From assembly GCF_003550065.1 (NCBI RefSeq), contig NZ_QXDC01000004.1:186001-250000 (forward strand): a DNA stretch of 64,000 nt, given 5' to 3'. The first letter of the stretch is position 1, and each line of letters opens with the position of its first letter. The stretch is from Hephaestia caeni (lineage in GTDB: Bacteria; Pseudomonadota; Alphaproteobacteria; Sphingomonadales; Sphingomonadaceae). A program made the position numbers and the translations under genes. Below are positions 6,900 to 16,640 of the stretch, one piece after another. Below the pieces are notes generated by a model. The model was not told the origin of the DNA. It searched no databases and saw only the letters and a list, made by a program, of their open reading frames with translations.

Positions 6900-8927
6900 A
6901 TGCCCGCCACGAAGATTCTCTGGGGCCAGGTCATCACCGTTTTCGCGATCGTCCTCGCGACGGTCTGGATCGCGACGCAATGGACGGCGGCGGCGCTGGA
7001 TTACCAACCGCAGCTCGGCCCGCCGTGGTTCATGCTGGGCGACTGGCCGATCTATCCGCCCTATGCCTTCTTCATCTGGATGTTCTTCTTCGACGCCTAC
7101 GCGCCGAAGATATTCGAGACCGGCGCGTGCATCGCCGCTTCGGGCGGATTCCTCGGCTTCATCATCGCCATCGCCATGTCGGTGCGCCGGGCGCGCGAAC
7201 TGAAGAACGCAGAGACCTACGGCTCGGCCCGCTGGGCGGAGCGCCAGGAGGCGGAGGCGGCGGGCCTGCTCGGGCCGAACGGCGTCATGCTTGGCCGGCT
7301 GGGGCGCGACTATCTTCGCCATGACGGCCCCGAGCATGTGCTCTGCTTCGCCCCAACAAGGTCGGGCAAGGGTGTCGGCCTGGTTGTGCCGACACTGCTC
7401 ATCTGGCCGGGCTCGGCGATCGTCCACGACATCAAGGGTGAAAACTGGACGCTGACCGCCGGCTTCCGCGCCCGGCAGACGCGCGTGTTGCTGTTCGATC
7501 CGACCAATGCCGCATCGGCCGCCTACAACCCGCTGCTCGAAATCCGCAAGGGCGCCTGGGAAGTGCGTGACGTGCAGAATGTCGCCGACGTGCTGGTCGA
7601 TCCCGAAGGGTCGCTCGAAAAGCGCAACCATTGGGAAAAAACGTCCCATGCGCTGCTGGTCGGCGCGATCCTCCATGTCCTCTATGCCGGCGAGGACAAG
7701 ACGCTGGCCGGCGTCTCCGCCTTCCTGTCCGACCCGCGCCAGCCCATCGAATCCACCCTGCGCGCCATGATGACCACGCCGCATCTCGGCGAGGCCGGCG
7801 TCCATCCCGTCGTGGCGTCGGCCGCGAGGGAATTGTTGAACAAGTCGGCAAACGAGCGATCCGGCGTGCTCAGCACCGCGATGTCGTTCCTGGGATTGTA
7901 TCGCGATCCCGTGGTTGCCGAGGTGACGCGCCGTTGCGACTGGCGCATCGCCGATCTGGTCGACGGTGCGCGGCCCACCACGCTCTACCTGGTCGTGCCG
8001 CCGTCCGACATTTCGCGCACGCGGCCGCTCATCCGGCTCATGTTAAATCAGATCGGGCGGCGCCTGACGGAAGATCTGAAGCCCGCGGCCGGGCGCCAGG
8101 ACATGCTCATCATGTTCGACGAGTTTCCGTCCGAAGGCCGGCTGGACTTCTTTGAAAGCTCGCTCGCCTTCATGGCGGGCTACAAGATCAAATGCTTCCT
8201 CATCGCTCAAAGCCTCAATCAGATCGAGAAGGCTTACGGCCCCAACAACGCGATCCTCGACAACTGCCATGTGCGCGTCTCGTTCGCGACCAATGACGAG
8301 CGAACCGCCAAGCGCATCTCGGACGCGCTCGGGACCGCCACCGAGATGCGGGCGATGAAGAATTATGCCGGGCATAGATTGTCGCCCTGGCTGGGCCATT
8401 TGATGGTGTCGCGCTCCGAAACGGCCCGCCAGCTCCTGACGCCCGGCGAAGTGATGCAGCTCCCGCCCGACGACGAGATCGTCATGGTCGCGGGCGTCCA
8501 TCCGATCCGCGCCAAGAAGATTCGCTACTTCAAGGATCGGCGGTTCACCGAGCGGGTGCTGTCGCCACCGGACCCGAAGGCCGGCGTCGGTCAACCGCGA
8601 CCCGACGACTGGAGCGCATTGGCACCGGTCTCTGCGCCACCCATGCCCGACCCACCGGAATCCAAAGAGTCGAAGAAGCCGAAGAAGAAAAAGGCCGGCA
8701 AGAAAAAGCAAGATGCCGACGATGATGCCGCGAACGCGGACCTGCGCCGCGAGCCGGAAATCGAGCGCCATGTCGACATCGCGCCTCCACCCAGCCCGGA
8801 GCCTGCCAACGAGTTCGAGCTGGATGAGCCCGATGCCGATGCTGGACGGCAGGCCACGGTTCGGCGCCACATGCAGGATATGGCGCAGCAGGCGTCGCTC
8901 GATCCCGACGACGGCATCGAGCTATGA
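6900..8927 (+). CDS. traG: TraG/VirD4 type IV coupling protein
   Basis: The 675-residue ATPase has N-terminal membrane segments (about residues 8-28, 52-68 and 78-96), a Walker A motif APTRSGKGVG near residue 155, and a Walker B-like MLIMFDEF with Asp407/Glu408. It links the relaxosome to the Trb channel and drives DNA transfer at the inner membrane. The C-terminal about 100 residues are strongly charged, with a Lys run around 595-615 and acidic stretches, probably an unstructured substrate-contact tail. The stop overlaps the CopG gene by ATGA. Confidence 0.92.
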   Translation: MPATKILWGQVITVFAIVLATVWIATQWTAAALDYQPQLGPPWFMLGDWPIYPPYAFFIWMFFFDAYAPKIFETGACIAASGGFLGFIIAIAMSVRRARELKNAETYGSARWAERQEAEAAGLLGPNGVMLGRLGRDYLRHDGPEHVLCFAPTRSGKGVGLVVPTLLIWPGSAIVHDIKGENWTLTAGFRARQTRVLLFDPTNAASAAYNPLLEIRKGAWEVRDVQNVADVLVDPEGSLEKRNHWEKTSHALLVGAILHVLYAGEDKTLAGVSAFLSDPRQPIESTLRAMMTTPHLGEAGVHPVVASAARELLNKSANERSGVLSTAMSFLGLYRDPVVAEVTRRCDWRIADLVDGARPTTLYLVVPPSDISRTRPLIRLMLNQIGRRLTEDLKPAAGRQDMLIMFDEFPSEGRLDFFESSLAFMAGYKIKCFLIAQSLNQIEKAYGPNNAILDNCHVRVSFATNDERTAKRISDALGTATEMRAMKNYAGHRLSPWLGHLMVSRSETARQLLTPGEVMQLPPDDEIVMVAGVHPIRAKKIRYFKDRRFTERVLSPPDPKAGVGQPRPDDWSALAPVSAPPMPDPPESKESKKPKKKKAGKKKQDADDDAANADLRREPEIERHVDIAPPPSPEPANEFELDEPDADAGRQATVRRHMQDMAQQASLDPDDGIEL

Positions 8928-9343
8928 CCACCAAGACGCCGTTCTCGGTCTATCTCGACCCGGAGGTGATGGAGGCGCTCGCTGCCTACGCGGATCGCCG
9001 CGGCAAGTCGCGCTCTCTGGTCGCCGAGGCCGCCATCGCATCCTTCCTCTCGCCCGACGCCGACGAACAGCGCGAGGCCGCTATTGCCAAGCGGCTTGAC
9101 CGGCTCGACCGCCGCCAGACCCGGCTTGAGCGTGATGTCGGGATCGGCGTCGAGATGATCGCGCTGTTCGTCCGCTTCTGGCTATCAAACACCCCGCCGC
9201 CGCCCGAAGCGGAACGGGCCGTCCTGCGCCGTCAGGGCGGTGATCGCTACGACGCCTTCATCGAGGCGCTGGGCCGCCGACTCGCCAAGGGTCCGAAGGT
9301 CAAACAGGAAATCGGCGAGGACTTTGCGCCCCAAGAAGAATAA
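8924..9343 (+). CDS. CopG-family ribbon-helix-helix protein
   Basis: The 139-residue protein starts with a ribbon-helix-helix domain (TPFSVYLDPEVMEALAAYAD, then KSRSLVAEAAIASFL) followed by a coiled-coil-like stretch of Arg/Asp-rich heptads (residues 50-75). Placement between traG and trbB is typical for these elements. It could be a relaxosome accessory factor binding oriT or a repressor of the trb operon; sequence does not decide. It is translationally coupled to traG. Confidence 0.8.
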   Translation: MTTKTPFSVYLDPEVMEALAAYADRRGKSRSLVAEAAIASFLSPDADEQREAAIAKRLDRLDRRQTRLERDVGIGVEMIALFVRFWLSNTPPPPEAERAVLRRQGGDRYDAFIEALGRRLAKGPKVKQEIGEDFAPQEE

Positions 9344-9442
9344 GCAAACTACGCCAGTTCTTGTATCTCTGCGCCAGACTACGATGACCGCATTTCTTTG
9401 TTGAATCCCGATTTCTTCTGCCTTTCTTGATGTGTCCCTGAT

Positions 9443-9464
9443 GCCGGGCGGCGGTTCGCCCGGC
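9443..9464. promoter_or_regulatory. Hairpin in the trbB leader (cluster 1)
   Basis: A perfect 8-bp stem GCCGGGCG/CGCCCGGC with a 6-base loop lies 19 bases before the trbB start, with no T-run after it. Its place in the leader suggests an attenuator or mRNA-stability element for the trb operon rather than a simple terminator. The second trb operon also has a nested hairpin in the equivalent leader. Confidence 0.45.
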
Positions 9465-9483
9465 CCAATTCAGGGGCCATCTC

Positions 9484-10470
9484 TTGTCCATCCACCCGAT
9501 CCGATCCGAGGCGAATGCACGCGGCGCGCGAATGCTGCGCACCGCTCTCGGGCCGTCGATCGCCGCCTGGCTCGATGATGCCGCCGTCATCGAGGTGATG
9601 CTGAACCCGGACGGCCGCCTTTGGGTCGATCGGCTGGGCGAGGGGATTTCCGATACCGGCCTCACGCTGTCCGCACAGGATGGCGAACGCATCGTGCGCC
9701 TGGTCGCCCACCATGTCGGTGCCGAAGTTCACGCCCGTTCACCGCGCGTCTCGGCCGAGTTGCCGGAAGGCGGCGAGCGGTTCGAGGGCCTGCTCCCGCC
9801 CGTGGTCGCTGCTCCGGCGTTTGCGATCCGCAAGCCCGCGGTCGCCGTGTTCACGCTCGATGATTACGCGACGGCCGGTATCATGTCGGCTGCCGAAGCG
9901 GCGGTGCTGCGCGATGGCGTCGCCAGTCGCGCCAACATCCTCGTTGCGGGCGGCACCGGCAGCGGCAAGACCACGCTGGTCAACGCGCTATTGGCGGAAG
10001 TCGCCAAGACGACCGACCGCATCGTCCTGATCGAGGACACGCGCGAGCTGCAATGCGCCGCGCCCAATCTCGTCGCCATGCGGACCAAGGACGGCATCGT
10101 CTCGCTGTCCGATCTCGTGCGCTCATCGCTGCGCTTGCGGCCCGATCGCATTCCCATCGGCGAGGTGCGCGGCGCCGAGGCGCTCGATCTGCTCAAAGCC
10201 TGGGGCACGGGCCATCCCGGCGGCATCGGCACGATCCATGCCGGCACCGCGCTGGGCGCGCTGCGCCGCATGGAGCAGCTCATCCAGGAGGCCGTCGTCA
10301 CGGTCCCGCGTGCGCTGCTGGCCGAGACCATCGACCTGATCGCGGTCCTGGTCCGCGACGGCCACGGCTGGCGCCTCGCTGAGCTGGCCCGCGTCGAAGG
10401 GCTCGACGCCGCGACCGGCGACTACCGGCTGACCTCTCTCACACCCGCACCCCAAGGAGATACACCATGA
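9484..10470 (+). CDS. trbB: Conjugative transfer ATPase TrbB (cluster 1)
   Basis: The 328-residue protein is a VirB11/TrbB secretion ATPase: Walker [11 protein letters not shown] near residue 160, Asp box [12 protein letters not shown], Walker B-like [19 protein letters not shown] and the His box [13 protein letters not shown]. It forms a hexameric ring at the cytoplasmic face of the Trb channel. The frame begins at a TTG (9484); an AGGGG element precedes it and no better ATG fits the family N-terminus (the second copy starts with ATG at the same place). It overlaps trbC by ATGA. Confidence 0.92.
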   Translation: MSIHPIRSEANARGARMLRTALGPSIAAWLDDAAVIEVMLNPDGRLWVDRLGEGISDTGLTLSAQDGERIVRLVAHHVGAEVHARSPRVSAELPEGGERFEGLLPPVVAAPAFAIRKPAVAVFTLDDYATAGIMSAAEAAVLRDGVASRANILVAGGTGSGKTTLVNALLAEVAKTTDRIVLIEDTRELQCAAPNLVAMRTKDGIVSLSDLVRSSLRLRPDRIPIGEVRGAEALDLLKAWGTGHPGGIGTIHAGTALGALRRMEQLIQEAVVTVPRALLAETIDLIAVLVRDGHGWRLAELARVEGLDAATGDYRLTSLTPAPQGDTP

Positions 10471-10799
10471 TCCATGCCTTGCCGGGCCGCGCACGTCGCG
10501 CCGTGCTCGCCGCAACCGCCAGCCTCGTCGCCTTGACCACTGCCGTTCCCGCCTATGCGTCGGGCTCGTCGATGCCGTGGGAAGCGCCGCTGCAAAGCAT
10601 CCTCGAAAGCATCGAGGGGCCGGTGGCGAAGATCGTCGCAGTCATCATCATCATCGTCACCGGCCTGACGCTGGCGTTCGGCGATACATCGGGCGGCGCG
10701 CGGCGCATGATCCAGATCGTTTTCGGCCTCAGCATCGCGTTCGCAGCCAGCTCCTTCTTCCTGAGCTTCTTTTCGTTCGGCGGCGGGGCGCTGATCTGA
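10467..10799 (+). CDS. trbC: TrbC/VirB2 major pilin precursor (cluster 1)
   Basis: A 110-residue small membrane protein with a signal sequence (cleavage expected after AYA, near residue 31), then SGSSMPWEAPLQSILESIEG and two hydrophobic segments (residues about 52-70 and 82-106). This is the standard TrbC/VirB2 pilin layout. The TraF-like peptidase encoded at 3246 would be its processing enzyme. The core is almost identical to the TrbC of cluster 2. The stop overlaps the trbD start (TGATG). Confidence 0.9.
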   Translation: MIHALPGRARRAVLAATASLVALTTAVPAYASGSSMPWEAPLQSILESIEGPVAKIVAVIIIIVTGLTLAFGDTSGGARRMIQIVFGLSIAFAASSFFLSFFSFGGGALI

Positions 10800-11068
10800 T
10801 GGACGCTGGCGACCCGATCGCGGGCTTCTTCGCCCCCGTCCACCGGGCGCTGACCGAGCCGATCCTGCTCGGCGGCGCGCCCCGTGCGCTCGCTATCGTC
10901 AATGGCACGCTGGCGGGCGCGATCGGCCTCGGCCTGCGCCTCTGGATCGCCGGCCTGGTGATCTGGGCGATCGGCCACGCGATTTCGGTCTGGGCCGCGC
11001 GGCATGACCCGCAGTTCGTGGACGTGGCCCGGCGTCACCTTCGCTATCCGGCGTGGATGCGGCCATGA
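10799..11068 (+). CDS. trbD: TrbD/VirB3-like protein (cluster 1)
   Basis: The 89-residue protein has the TrbD signature VHRALTEPILLGGAPRALAI at residues about 14-33, then two adjoining hydrophobic stretches (about 35-65) and a basic tail. TrbD sits in the inner membrane and works with TrbE in pilus assembly. The start is set by the TGATG overlap with trbC; the end overlaps trbE. Confidence 0.88.
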   Translation: MDAGDPIAGFFAPVHRALTEPILLGGAPRALAIVNGTLAGAIGLGLRLWIAGLVIWAIGHAISVWAARHDPQFVDVARRHLRYPAWMRP

Positions 11069-13536
11069 TGTCCTTGCGCGAATATCGGAACAAGGCGGCG
11101 ACCCTCGCCGACTTCCTGCCTTGGGCGGCGCTCGTCGGCGAAGGCGTCGTGCTCAACAAGGACGGCAGTTTTCAGCGCATCGCGCGGTTCCGTGGCCCCG
11201 ATCTCGACAGCGCGACGCCGGCCGAGCTGGTCGCCACCACCGCGCGGCTGAATAATGCGCTGCGCCGCCTAGGCTCGGGCTGGGCGATCTTCGTCGAGGC
11301 GCAGCGCACGCCCGCGCTCAGCTACCCGGAATCGGCGTTTCCCGATCCGGTCTCGGCGCTGGTGGACATGGAGCGGCGCGAACAGTTCCACGAGGAAGGC
11401 AGCCATTTCGAGAGCGCCTATTATCTGACGTTGCTGTGGATGCCGCCGGCCGAGGATGCGGCGCGCGCCGAAGGCTGGCTCTATGAGGGCCGCTCGACAT
11501 CCGGCGTCGATCCGTGGGAGCTGCTCAAGGGCTTCACCGATCGCAGCGACCGCGTGCTGGGTCTGGTCGAGGGCTTCATACCCGAGGTCCGCTGGCTCGA
11601 TGACGGCGAAACCCTGACCTATCTTCATTCGACCGTTTCCACCCGCCACCAGCGCGTGCGGGTGCCGGAAACGCCGATGCACCTCGATGCGCTGCTGGCC
11701 GACGAGCCGTTGACCGGCGGACTGGAGCCGCGCCTGGGCGAGCATCATCTGCGCACGCTCACCATTACCGGGTTCCCGAGCCTCACCTTTCCCGGCCTGC
11801 TCGACGAGCTGAACCGCCTGGCCTTCGAGTATCGCTGGTCCACCCGCGCGATCATGCTCGACAAGACCGACGCGACCAAGCTGCTGACGCGCATCCGGCG
11901 CCAGTGGTTCGCCAAGCGCAAGAGCATCGCGGCGATCCTCAAAGAGGTGATGACCAACGAGGCATCGACGCTGCTCGACAGCGACGCCTCCAACAAGGCC
12001 GCCGACGCCGACACCGCCCTCCAGGAGCTGGGCGCGGATTATGCCAGCATGGCCTACGTCACCGCGACTGTCACGGTCTGGGATCGCGACCCGGCCATCG
12101 CCGCCGAGAAGCTGCGACTGGTCGAGAAGGTCATTCAGGGCCGCGACTTCGCCGTCATCCCCGAAGGCATGAACGCGATCGAGGCATGGCTGGGGAGTCT
12201 TCCCGGCCAGGTTTACGCGAATGTCCGCCAGCCCCCCATCTCCACGCTCAATCTCGCCCACCTGATCCCCCTGTCAGCGGTATGGGCGGGGCCGGAGCGG
12301 GACGAGCATTTCGGCGCTCCCCCCTTGCTCTACGGCAAGACCGAAGGCTCGACCCCGTTCCGGTTTTCCCTTCACGTCGGCGATGTCGGGCACACGTTGA
12401 TCGTCGGCCCGACCGGCGCGGGAAAATCGGTGCTGCTCGCGCTGATGGCGATGCAGTTTCGCCGCTACGAGAACGGCCAGGTCTTCGCGTTCGATTTCGG
12501 CGGCAGCATCCGCGCCGCCGCACTCGGCATGGGCGGAGATTGGCAGGATCTCGGCGGCGGTCTTTCCGATGACGACGATGGCGGCGTCCAGTTGCAGCCG
12601 CTGGCCCGCATCGACGATCCGGCGGAACGCGCCTGGGCGGCCGAATGGCTGGCGGCGATCTTGGCATCCGAAGGCGTCGCGGTCGATCCGCAAGCCAAGG
12701 AGCATATCTGGTCCGCACTCGGCTCGCTGGCCTCGGCGCCGATGCCGGAACGCACGCTGACCGGGCTGGCAGTGCTGTTGCAGAGCCAGCAGCTCAAGCA
12801 GGCGCTCGCGTCCTACTGCATCGGCGGGCCGTGGGGCCGGTTGCTCGATGCCGAGGTCGAACGGCTCGGCGAGGCCAGGTGCCAAGCGTTCGAGACCGAG
12901 GGATTGGTCGGCGCGGGATCGGCTGCGGCCGTGCTGTCCTATCTGTTCCACCGGATCGAGGGCCGGCTGGACGGTTCGCCGACGCTCATCATCATCGACG
13001 AGGGCTGGCTCGTGCTCGACAGCCCGGCCTTCGCGGCGCAGCTACGCGAATGGCTGAAGACGCTCAGGAAGAAAAACGCTTCCGTCGTCTTCGCCACGCA
13101 GAGTCTCGCCGACATCGAGACCAGCGCCATCGCGCCGGCCATCATCGAATCCTGCCCGACGCGGATATTCCTGCCCAACGAGCGCGCGGCCGAGCCGCAG
13201 ATCGCGGCGATCTACGAGCGGTTCGGGCTTAACGCGCGGCAGATTGAAATCCTCAGCCGGGCGACGCCCAAGCGCGACTATTACTGCCAGTCGCGGCGCG
13301 GCAACCGGCTGTTCGAGTTGGGGCTGGGCGAGGTGGCGCTGGCCTTCGCCGCCGCCTCGGCCAAGACCGATCAGCTCGCCATCGCCGAGATCATCGAAAC
13401 CCATGGCGCTCCCGCCTTCGCCGCCGAATGGCTGCGCCATCGCGGCTGTGCCTGGGCCGTCGAGCTGCTGCCGGACCCTGTGTCCGACCGCGAGCCCGAG
13501 CTTCCGCTCACGCCCGACATGGAGATCGAACCATGA
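11065..13536 (+). CDS. trbE: TrbE/VirB4 conjugative ATPase (cluster 1)
   Basis: The 823-residue VirB4-family ATPase shows FLPWAALVGEGVVLNKDGSF near the N-terminus, a CagE/TrbE-type middle domain, Walker A VGPTGAGKSVLLA at about residue 450 and Walker B TLIIIDEGWLVLD at about 640, followed by FATQSLADIE. It energises pilus biogenesis and substrate transfer. A GTG at 11053 is possible, but ATG 11065/11068, embedded in the trbD stop, matches the second copy, whose product starts MMNLAEYR. Confidence 0.92.
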   Translation: MMSLREYRNKAATLADFLPWAALVGEGVVLNKDGSFQRIARFRGPDLDSATPAELVATTARLNNALRRLGSGWAIFVEAQRTPALSYPESAFPDPVSALVDMERREQFHEEGSHFESAYYLTLLWMPPAEDAARAEGWLYEGRSTSGVDPWELLKGFTDRSDRVLGLVEGFIPEVRWLDDGETLTYLHSTVSTRHQRVRVPETPMHLDALLADEPLTGGLEPRLGEHHLRTLTITGFPSLTFPGLLDELNRLAFEYRWSTRAIMLDKTDATKLLTRIRRQWFAKRKSIAAILKEVMTNEASTLLDSDASNKAADADTALQELGADYASMAYVTATVTVWDRDPAIAAEKLRLVEKVIQGRDFAVIPEGMNAIEAWLGSLPGQVYANVRQPPISTLNLAHLIPLSAVWAGPERDEHFGAPPLLYGKTEGSTPFRFSLHVGDVGHTLIVGPTGAGKSVLLALMAMQFRRYENGQVFAFDFGGSIRAAALGMGGDWQDLGGGLSDDDDGGVQLQPLARIDDPAERAWAAEWLAAILASEGVAVDPQAKEHIWSALGSLASAPMPERTLTGLAVLLQSQQLKQALASYCIGGPWGRLLDAEVERLGEARCQAFETEGLVGAGSAAAVLSYLFHRIEGRLDGSPTLIIIDEGWLVLDSPAFAAQLREWLKTLRKKNASVVFATQSLADIETSAIAPAIIESCPTRIFLPNERAAEPQIAAIYERFGLNARQIEILSRATPKRDYYCQSRRGNRLFELGLGEVALAFAAASAKTDQLAIAEIIETHGAPAFAAEWLRHRGCAWAVELLPDPVSDREPELPLTPDMEIEP

Positions 13537-14255
13537 AACTGCCTGCCATTCGCCGCGTCCTTATGGCCGGCGCTCTCGCCACCACGGCGATCCTGCCAGC
13601 GATCGCGCCGATGCCGGCCTACGCACAGTTCGGCTTCGGCGGGATCGTCTATGATCCGACGAATTATGCCCAAAACGTGCTGACGGCGGCCCGCTCGCTC
13701 CAGCAGATCAACAACCAGATCCAGCAAATCCAGCAAGCCGCGACGAGCCTCATCAATCAGGCACGGAACCTGGAGTCGCTGCCGTTCAGCTCGCTCCAGA
13801 CCTTGCAGGGCCAAGTCCAGCGCACCCAACAGCTTCTCGGGCAAGCCCAGCGCATCGCCTACGACGTCCAGAACGTCCAGCAGGCATTCACCAATCGCTA
13901 CAAGGGCGCGGCGCTGACCGGCGATCACGCGCAGATGGTCGCCAACGCCAATGCTCGCTGGGAGGATAGTGTCGGCGCGTTCGAGGACGCACTGAAGGTG
14001 CAGGCCGGTGTGGTCGGCAATATCGACGGCGAGCGCGCGACGATGGACGGCCTGGTATCGGCCAGCCAGTCGGCAACCGGCGCCCTCCAGGCGAGCCAGG
14101 CGGGCAACCAGCTCCTCGCGCTGCAATCCCAGCAGCTCGCCGACCTTACCGCGGCCGTCGCCGCGCAGGGCCGGGCACAGGCGCTGCAATCGGCTCGGCA
14201 GACCGCCGAGGAAGCCGAAGGCCGCGAGCGGTTCCGCCGCTTCATGGGCAACTGA
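13533..14255 (+). CDS. trbJ: TrbJ/VirB5-like protein (cluster 1)
   Basis: A 240-residue exported protein with signal peptide (cleavage after YAQ, near residue 31) and then QFGFGGIVYDPTNYAQNVL, the TrbJ hallmark. The remainder is a long helical, Gln-rich coiled coil (QQINNQIQQIQQ and later repeats), like VirB5-type minor pilus subunits. Translation is coupled to trbE by an ATGA overlap. Confidence 0.9.
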   Translation: MKLPAIRRVLMAGALATTAILPAIAPMPAYAQFGFGGIVYDPTNYAQNVLTAARSLQQINNQIQQIQQAATSLINQARNLESLPFSSLQTLQGQVQRTQQLLGQAQRIAYDVQNVQQAFTNRYKGAALTGDHAQMVANANARWEDSVGAFEDALKVQAGVVGNIDGERATMDGLVSASQSATGALQASQAGNQLLALQSQQLADLTAAVAAQGRAQALQSARQTAEEAEGRERFRRFMGN

Positions 14256-14264
14256 GGTCTCGCG

Positions 14265-14570
14265 ATGTCGCGCACGGCGAAGATCGCGGGGGTGGCGGCG
14301 CTGGCCGGCTTGATGATGGCCGTGGCGATCGTCGCCGCTACCGATGACCGCAAGCCGGCGTCGGCGACGCACCTCGCCGTGCCGGCGGTCGAAGGCCGGG
14401 CCCGGCTTGCGCACGAGCTGGACCGCTGCGCCACGCTCACCATGCCCGACAGCGGCTGCGAGGCGGCCTGGGCGGCAAACCGGCGTCGCTTTTTTCACCA
14501 GGACATTCCCGCGCCCGAACGGCCGAGCGATGGGGACGTTTCCCCTGATGTCGAAGGCGTCGCACCATGA
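14265..14570 (+). CDS. TrbK-like small protein, putative entry exclusion (cluster 1)
   Basis: The 101-residue product has an N-terminal hydrophobic segment (residues 7-26) and a C-terminal motif with two cysteines, DRCATLTMPDSGCEAAWAAN, followed by RRRFF. The same C-x-C-W/A-R-F pattern is found in the cluster 2 equivalent. Position between trbJ and trbL is where the TrbK-alt family lies. TrbK-type proteins block entry of a second copy of the element; whether this one does is inferred from position. Confidence 0.7.
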   Translation: MSRTAKIAGVAALAGLMMAVAIVAATDDRKPASATHLAVPAVEGRARLAHELDRCATLTMPDSGCEAAWAANRRRFFHQDIPAPERPSDGDVSPDVEGVAP

Positions 14571-15952
14571 ACGACACCGGCGTCATCGACACATTCCTGT
14601 CGGTCTTCAGCACCTATATCGACAGTGGATTCGGGCTGCTCGGCCACGAAGTCGCGTTCCTCTCGACCACGCTCATCGCCATCGACCTGACCATCGCCGG
14701 CCTGTTCTGGGCCTGGGGTGCGGACGAGGACGTGCTGCAACGGCTCGTCAAGAAAACGCTCTATATCGGCACCTTCGCCTTCATCATCGGCAACTTCCAG
14801 TCTCTCGCCGACATCGTGTTCAAGAGCTTCGCCGGGCTCGGCCTCCAGGCCAGCGGCGGCGGCATGTCGATCGACGACTTCATGAAGCCCGGCACGATCG
14901 CCGCCACCGGCCTACAGGCGGCCAAACCGCTGCTCGATGCGGCAGGCCAGTATTCCAGCCTTTGGGCCGTCTTCGCGAACCTCGCGCTGATTCTCGTGCT
15001 GCTGATCGCCTGGTTGATCGTCGTTCTCGCCTTCTTCATCATCGCCGTCCAGGTCTTCATCACGCTGATCGAGTTCAAGCTGGTGACGCTCGCCGGCTTC
15101 GTCCTGTTGCCCTTCGCCTTCTTCAACAAGACCGCCTTCATGGCCGAGCGCGTGCTGGGCCATGTCGTCTCGACCGGCATCAAGGTTCTGGTGCTCGCCG
15201 TCATCACCGGCATCGGCACGACCTTGTTCAACCAGTTCACCAGCGCCAACCTCGGCGTTGAGCCGGACATCAATCAGGTGATGGCGATCGCGCTGGCCGC
15301 GCTGTCGCTGCTGGGCCTCGCGATCTTCGGCCCCGGCATCGCCAACGGGATCGTCTCGGGCGGTCCGCAACTCGGGGCGGGCGCCGCAGCGGGGACAGCG
15401 CTGGCGGCGGGCGGCGCCCTAGTTGGCGGCACCGCGCTCACGCGGCTCGGCATGGGAGCTGCCGGGTCCGCGATGGGCACGGCCGGCCGGATGACCGCCG
15501 CCGCCGCGCGCGGCGGCACCCAAATGGCCGGAGGGGCGACCAGCGCCTACAGCCTCGGCTCGCTCGGCAAGACAGGCGCGGGCGCCGTCGCGGGCGGCAT
15601 GGCCGCGGTCGGCCAGGCGGCAACGGGAAGCGCCGCAAACGCCGTGCTTTCGCCGCTGCGCAAGGCGGCCGCCAAAGGCGGCGACGCCATCAAGGCCAGT
15701 TTCCGTTCCGGCGCGCGCGTGGGCTTTACCGCCACCGGCGGCACGATCACCGGCGGGTCGGCATCCGCAGCCGCGCCGACGGCCAGCGGCGCGACCTCTG
15801 GCGCAGCCAGCGCCTCGGGCGTGCCGGCATGGGCCGCCGCAATGAAGCACCGGCAGTCCGTCACGCACGGCGCCACCATTCTCACCCACACGATGAAGTC
15901 CGGCGACAGCCACGGCGGCGGTGGCGGCCCCGACATCAAGGAGAAGGACTGA
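14567..15952 (+). CDS. trbL: TrbL/VirB6 inner-membrane channel protein (cluster 1)
   Basis: The 461-residue protein has the polytopic TrbL core (TYIDSGFGLLGHEVAFL, LKKTLYIGTFAFIIGN-type region, then FIIAVQVFITLIEFKLVTLA and PFAFFNKTAFMAERVLGHV). From about residue 250 it becomes a Gly/Ala-rich low-complexity region and ends in a hydrophilic tail with Gly and His. This matches TrbL/VirB6 family length and design: a translocation pore with a flexible tail. It overlaps the trbK-like gene by ATGA. Confidence 0.9.
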   Translation: MNDTGVIDTFLSVFSTYIDSGFGLLGHEVAFLSTTLIAIDLTIAGLFWAWGADEDVLQRLVKKTLYIGTFAFIIGNFQSLADIVFKSFAGLGLQASGGGMSIDDFMKPGTIAATGLQAAKPLLDAAGQYSSLWAVFANLALILVLLIAWLIVVLAFFIIAVQVFITLIEFKLVTLAGFVLLPFAFFNKTAFMAERVLGHVVSTGIKVLVLAVITGIGTTLFNQFTSANLGVEPDINQVMAIALAALSLLGLAIFGPGIANGIVSGGPQLGAGAAAGTALAAGGALVGGTALTRLGMGAAGSAMGTAGRMTAAAARGGTQMAGGATSAYSLGSLGKTGAGAVAGGMAAVGQAATGSAANAVLSPLRKAAAKGGDAIKASFRSGARVGFTATGGTITGGSASAAAPTASGATSGAASASGVPAWAAAMKHRQSVTHGATILTHTMKSGDSHGGGGGPDIKEKD

Positions 15953-15956
15953 GCCC

Positions 15957-16640
15957 ATGTTCCGACGCCCGACCATCCGCTACGGCCAGATGCCCGAACC
16001 CGTCACGCCCTATCAACGCGCTGCGCAGGCGTGGGACGATCGGATCGGCTCCGCCCGCGTGCAGGCGAAGAACTGGCGCCTGGCTTTCTTCGGCGCGCTG
16101 GCCCTGGCCGGTGGACTGGCCGGCGGCCTCGTCTGGCAGTCGGCGCGCGGCACGATCATTCCCTGGGTGGTCGAGGTCGATCGGCTGGGCCAGGCGCAGG
16201 CCGTCGCGCCCGCCGAGGCCGGCTACCATCCGACCGATCCCCAGATCGCCTTTCACTTGGCCCGCTTCATCGAACAGGTGCGTTCGATCCCCGCCGATCC
16301 GATCGTGGTGCGGCAGAACTGGCTGCGCGCTTACGACTTCACGACCGACCGGGGCGCGGCCGCGCTCAACGATTACGCCCGCGCCAACGACCCGTTCGCG
16401 CAGATCGGCAAGGTGCAGGTCGCGGTGGACGTCTCCAGCGTCATCCGCGCCTCGCCTGACAGCTTCCGCGTGGCCTGGACGGAACGCCGCTATCAGGACG
16501 GTAGCCTCGCGGCCACCGAACGCTGGTCCGCCATCCTCACCATCGTCGTGCAACCGCCACGCACGCCCGACGCGCTGCGCAAGAACCCGCTCGGCGTCTT
16601 CGTCAACGCCCTCAACTGGTCAAAGGAGCTGTCGCAATGA
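15957..16640 (+). CDS. trbF: TrbF/VirB8-like protein (cluster 1)
   Basis: The 227-residue protein carries PVTPYQRAAQAWDDRIGSAR before a single membrane anchor (residues about 36-55) and a periplasmic VirB8/NTF2-like domain with FHLARFIEQVRSIP and NWLRAYDFTTDRGAAALNDY. It scaffolds the inner-membrane part of the channel. The ATG at 15957 lies 4 bases after the trbL stop and starts where the cluster 2 homologue does. Confidence 0.9.
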   Translation: MFRRPTIRYGQMPEPVTPYQRAAQAWDDRIGSARVQAKNWRLAFFGALALAGGLAGGLVWQSARGTIIPWVVEVDRLGQAQAVAPAEAGYHPTDPQIAFHLARFIEQVRSIPADPIVVRQNWLRAYDFTTDRGAAALNDYARANDPFAQIGKVQVAVDVSSVIRASPDSFRVAWTERRYQDGSLAATERWSAILTIVVQPPRTPDALRKNPLGVFVNALNWSKELSQ

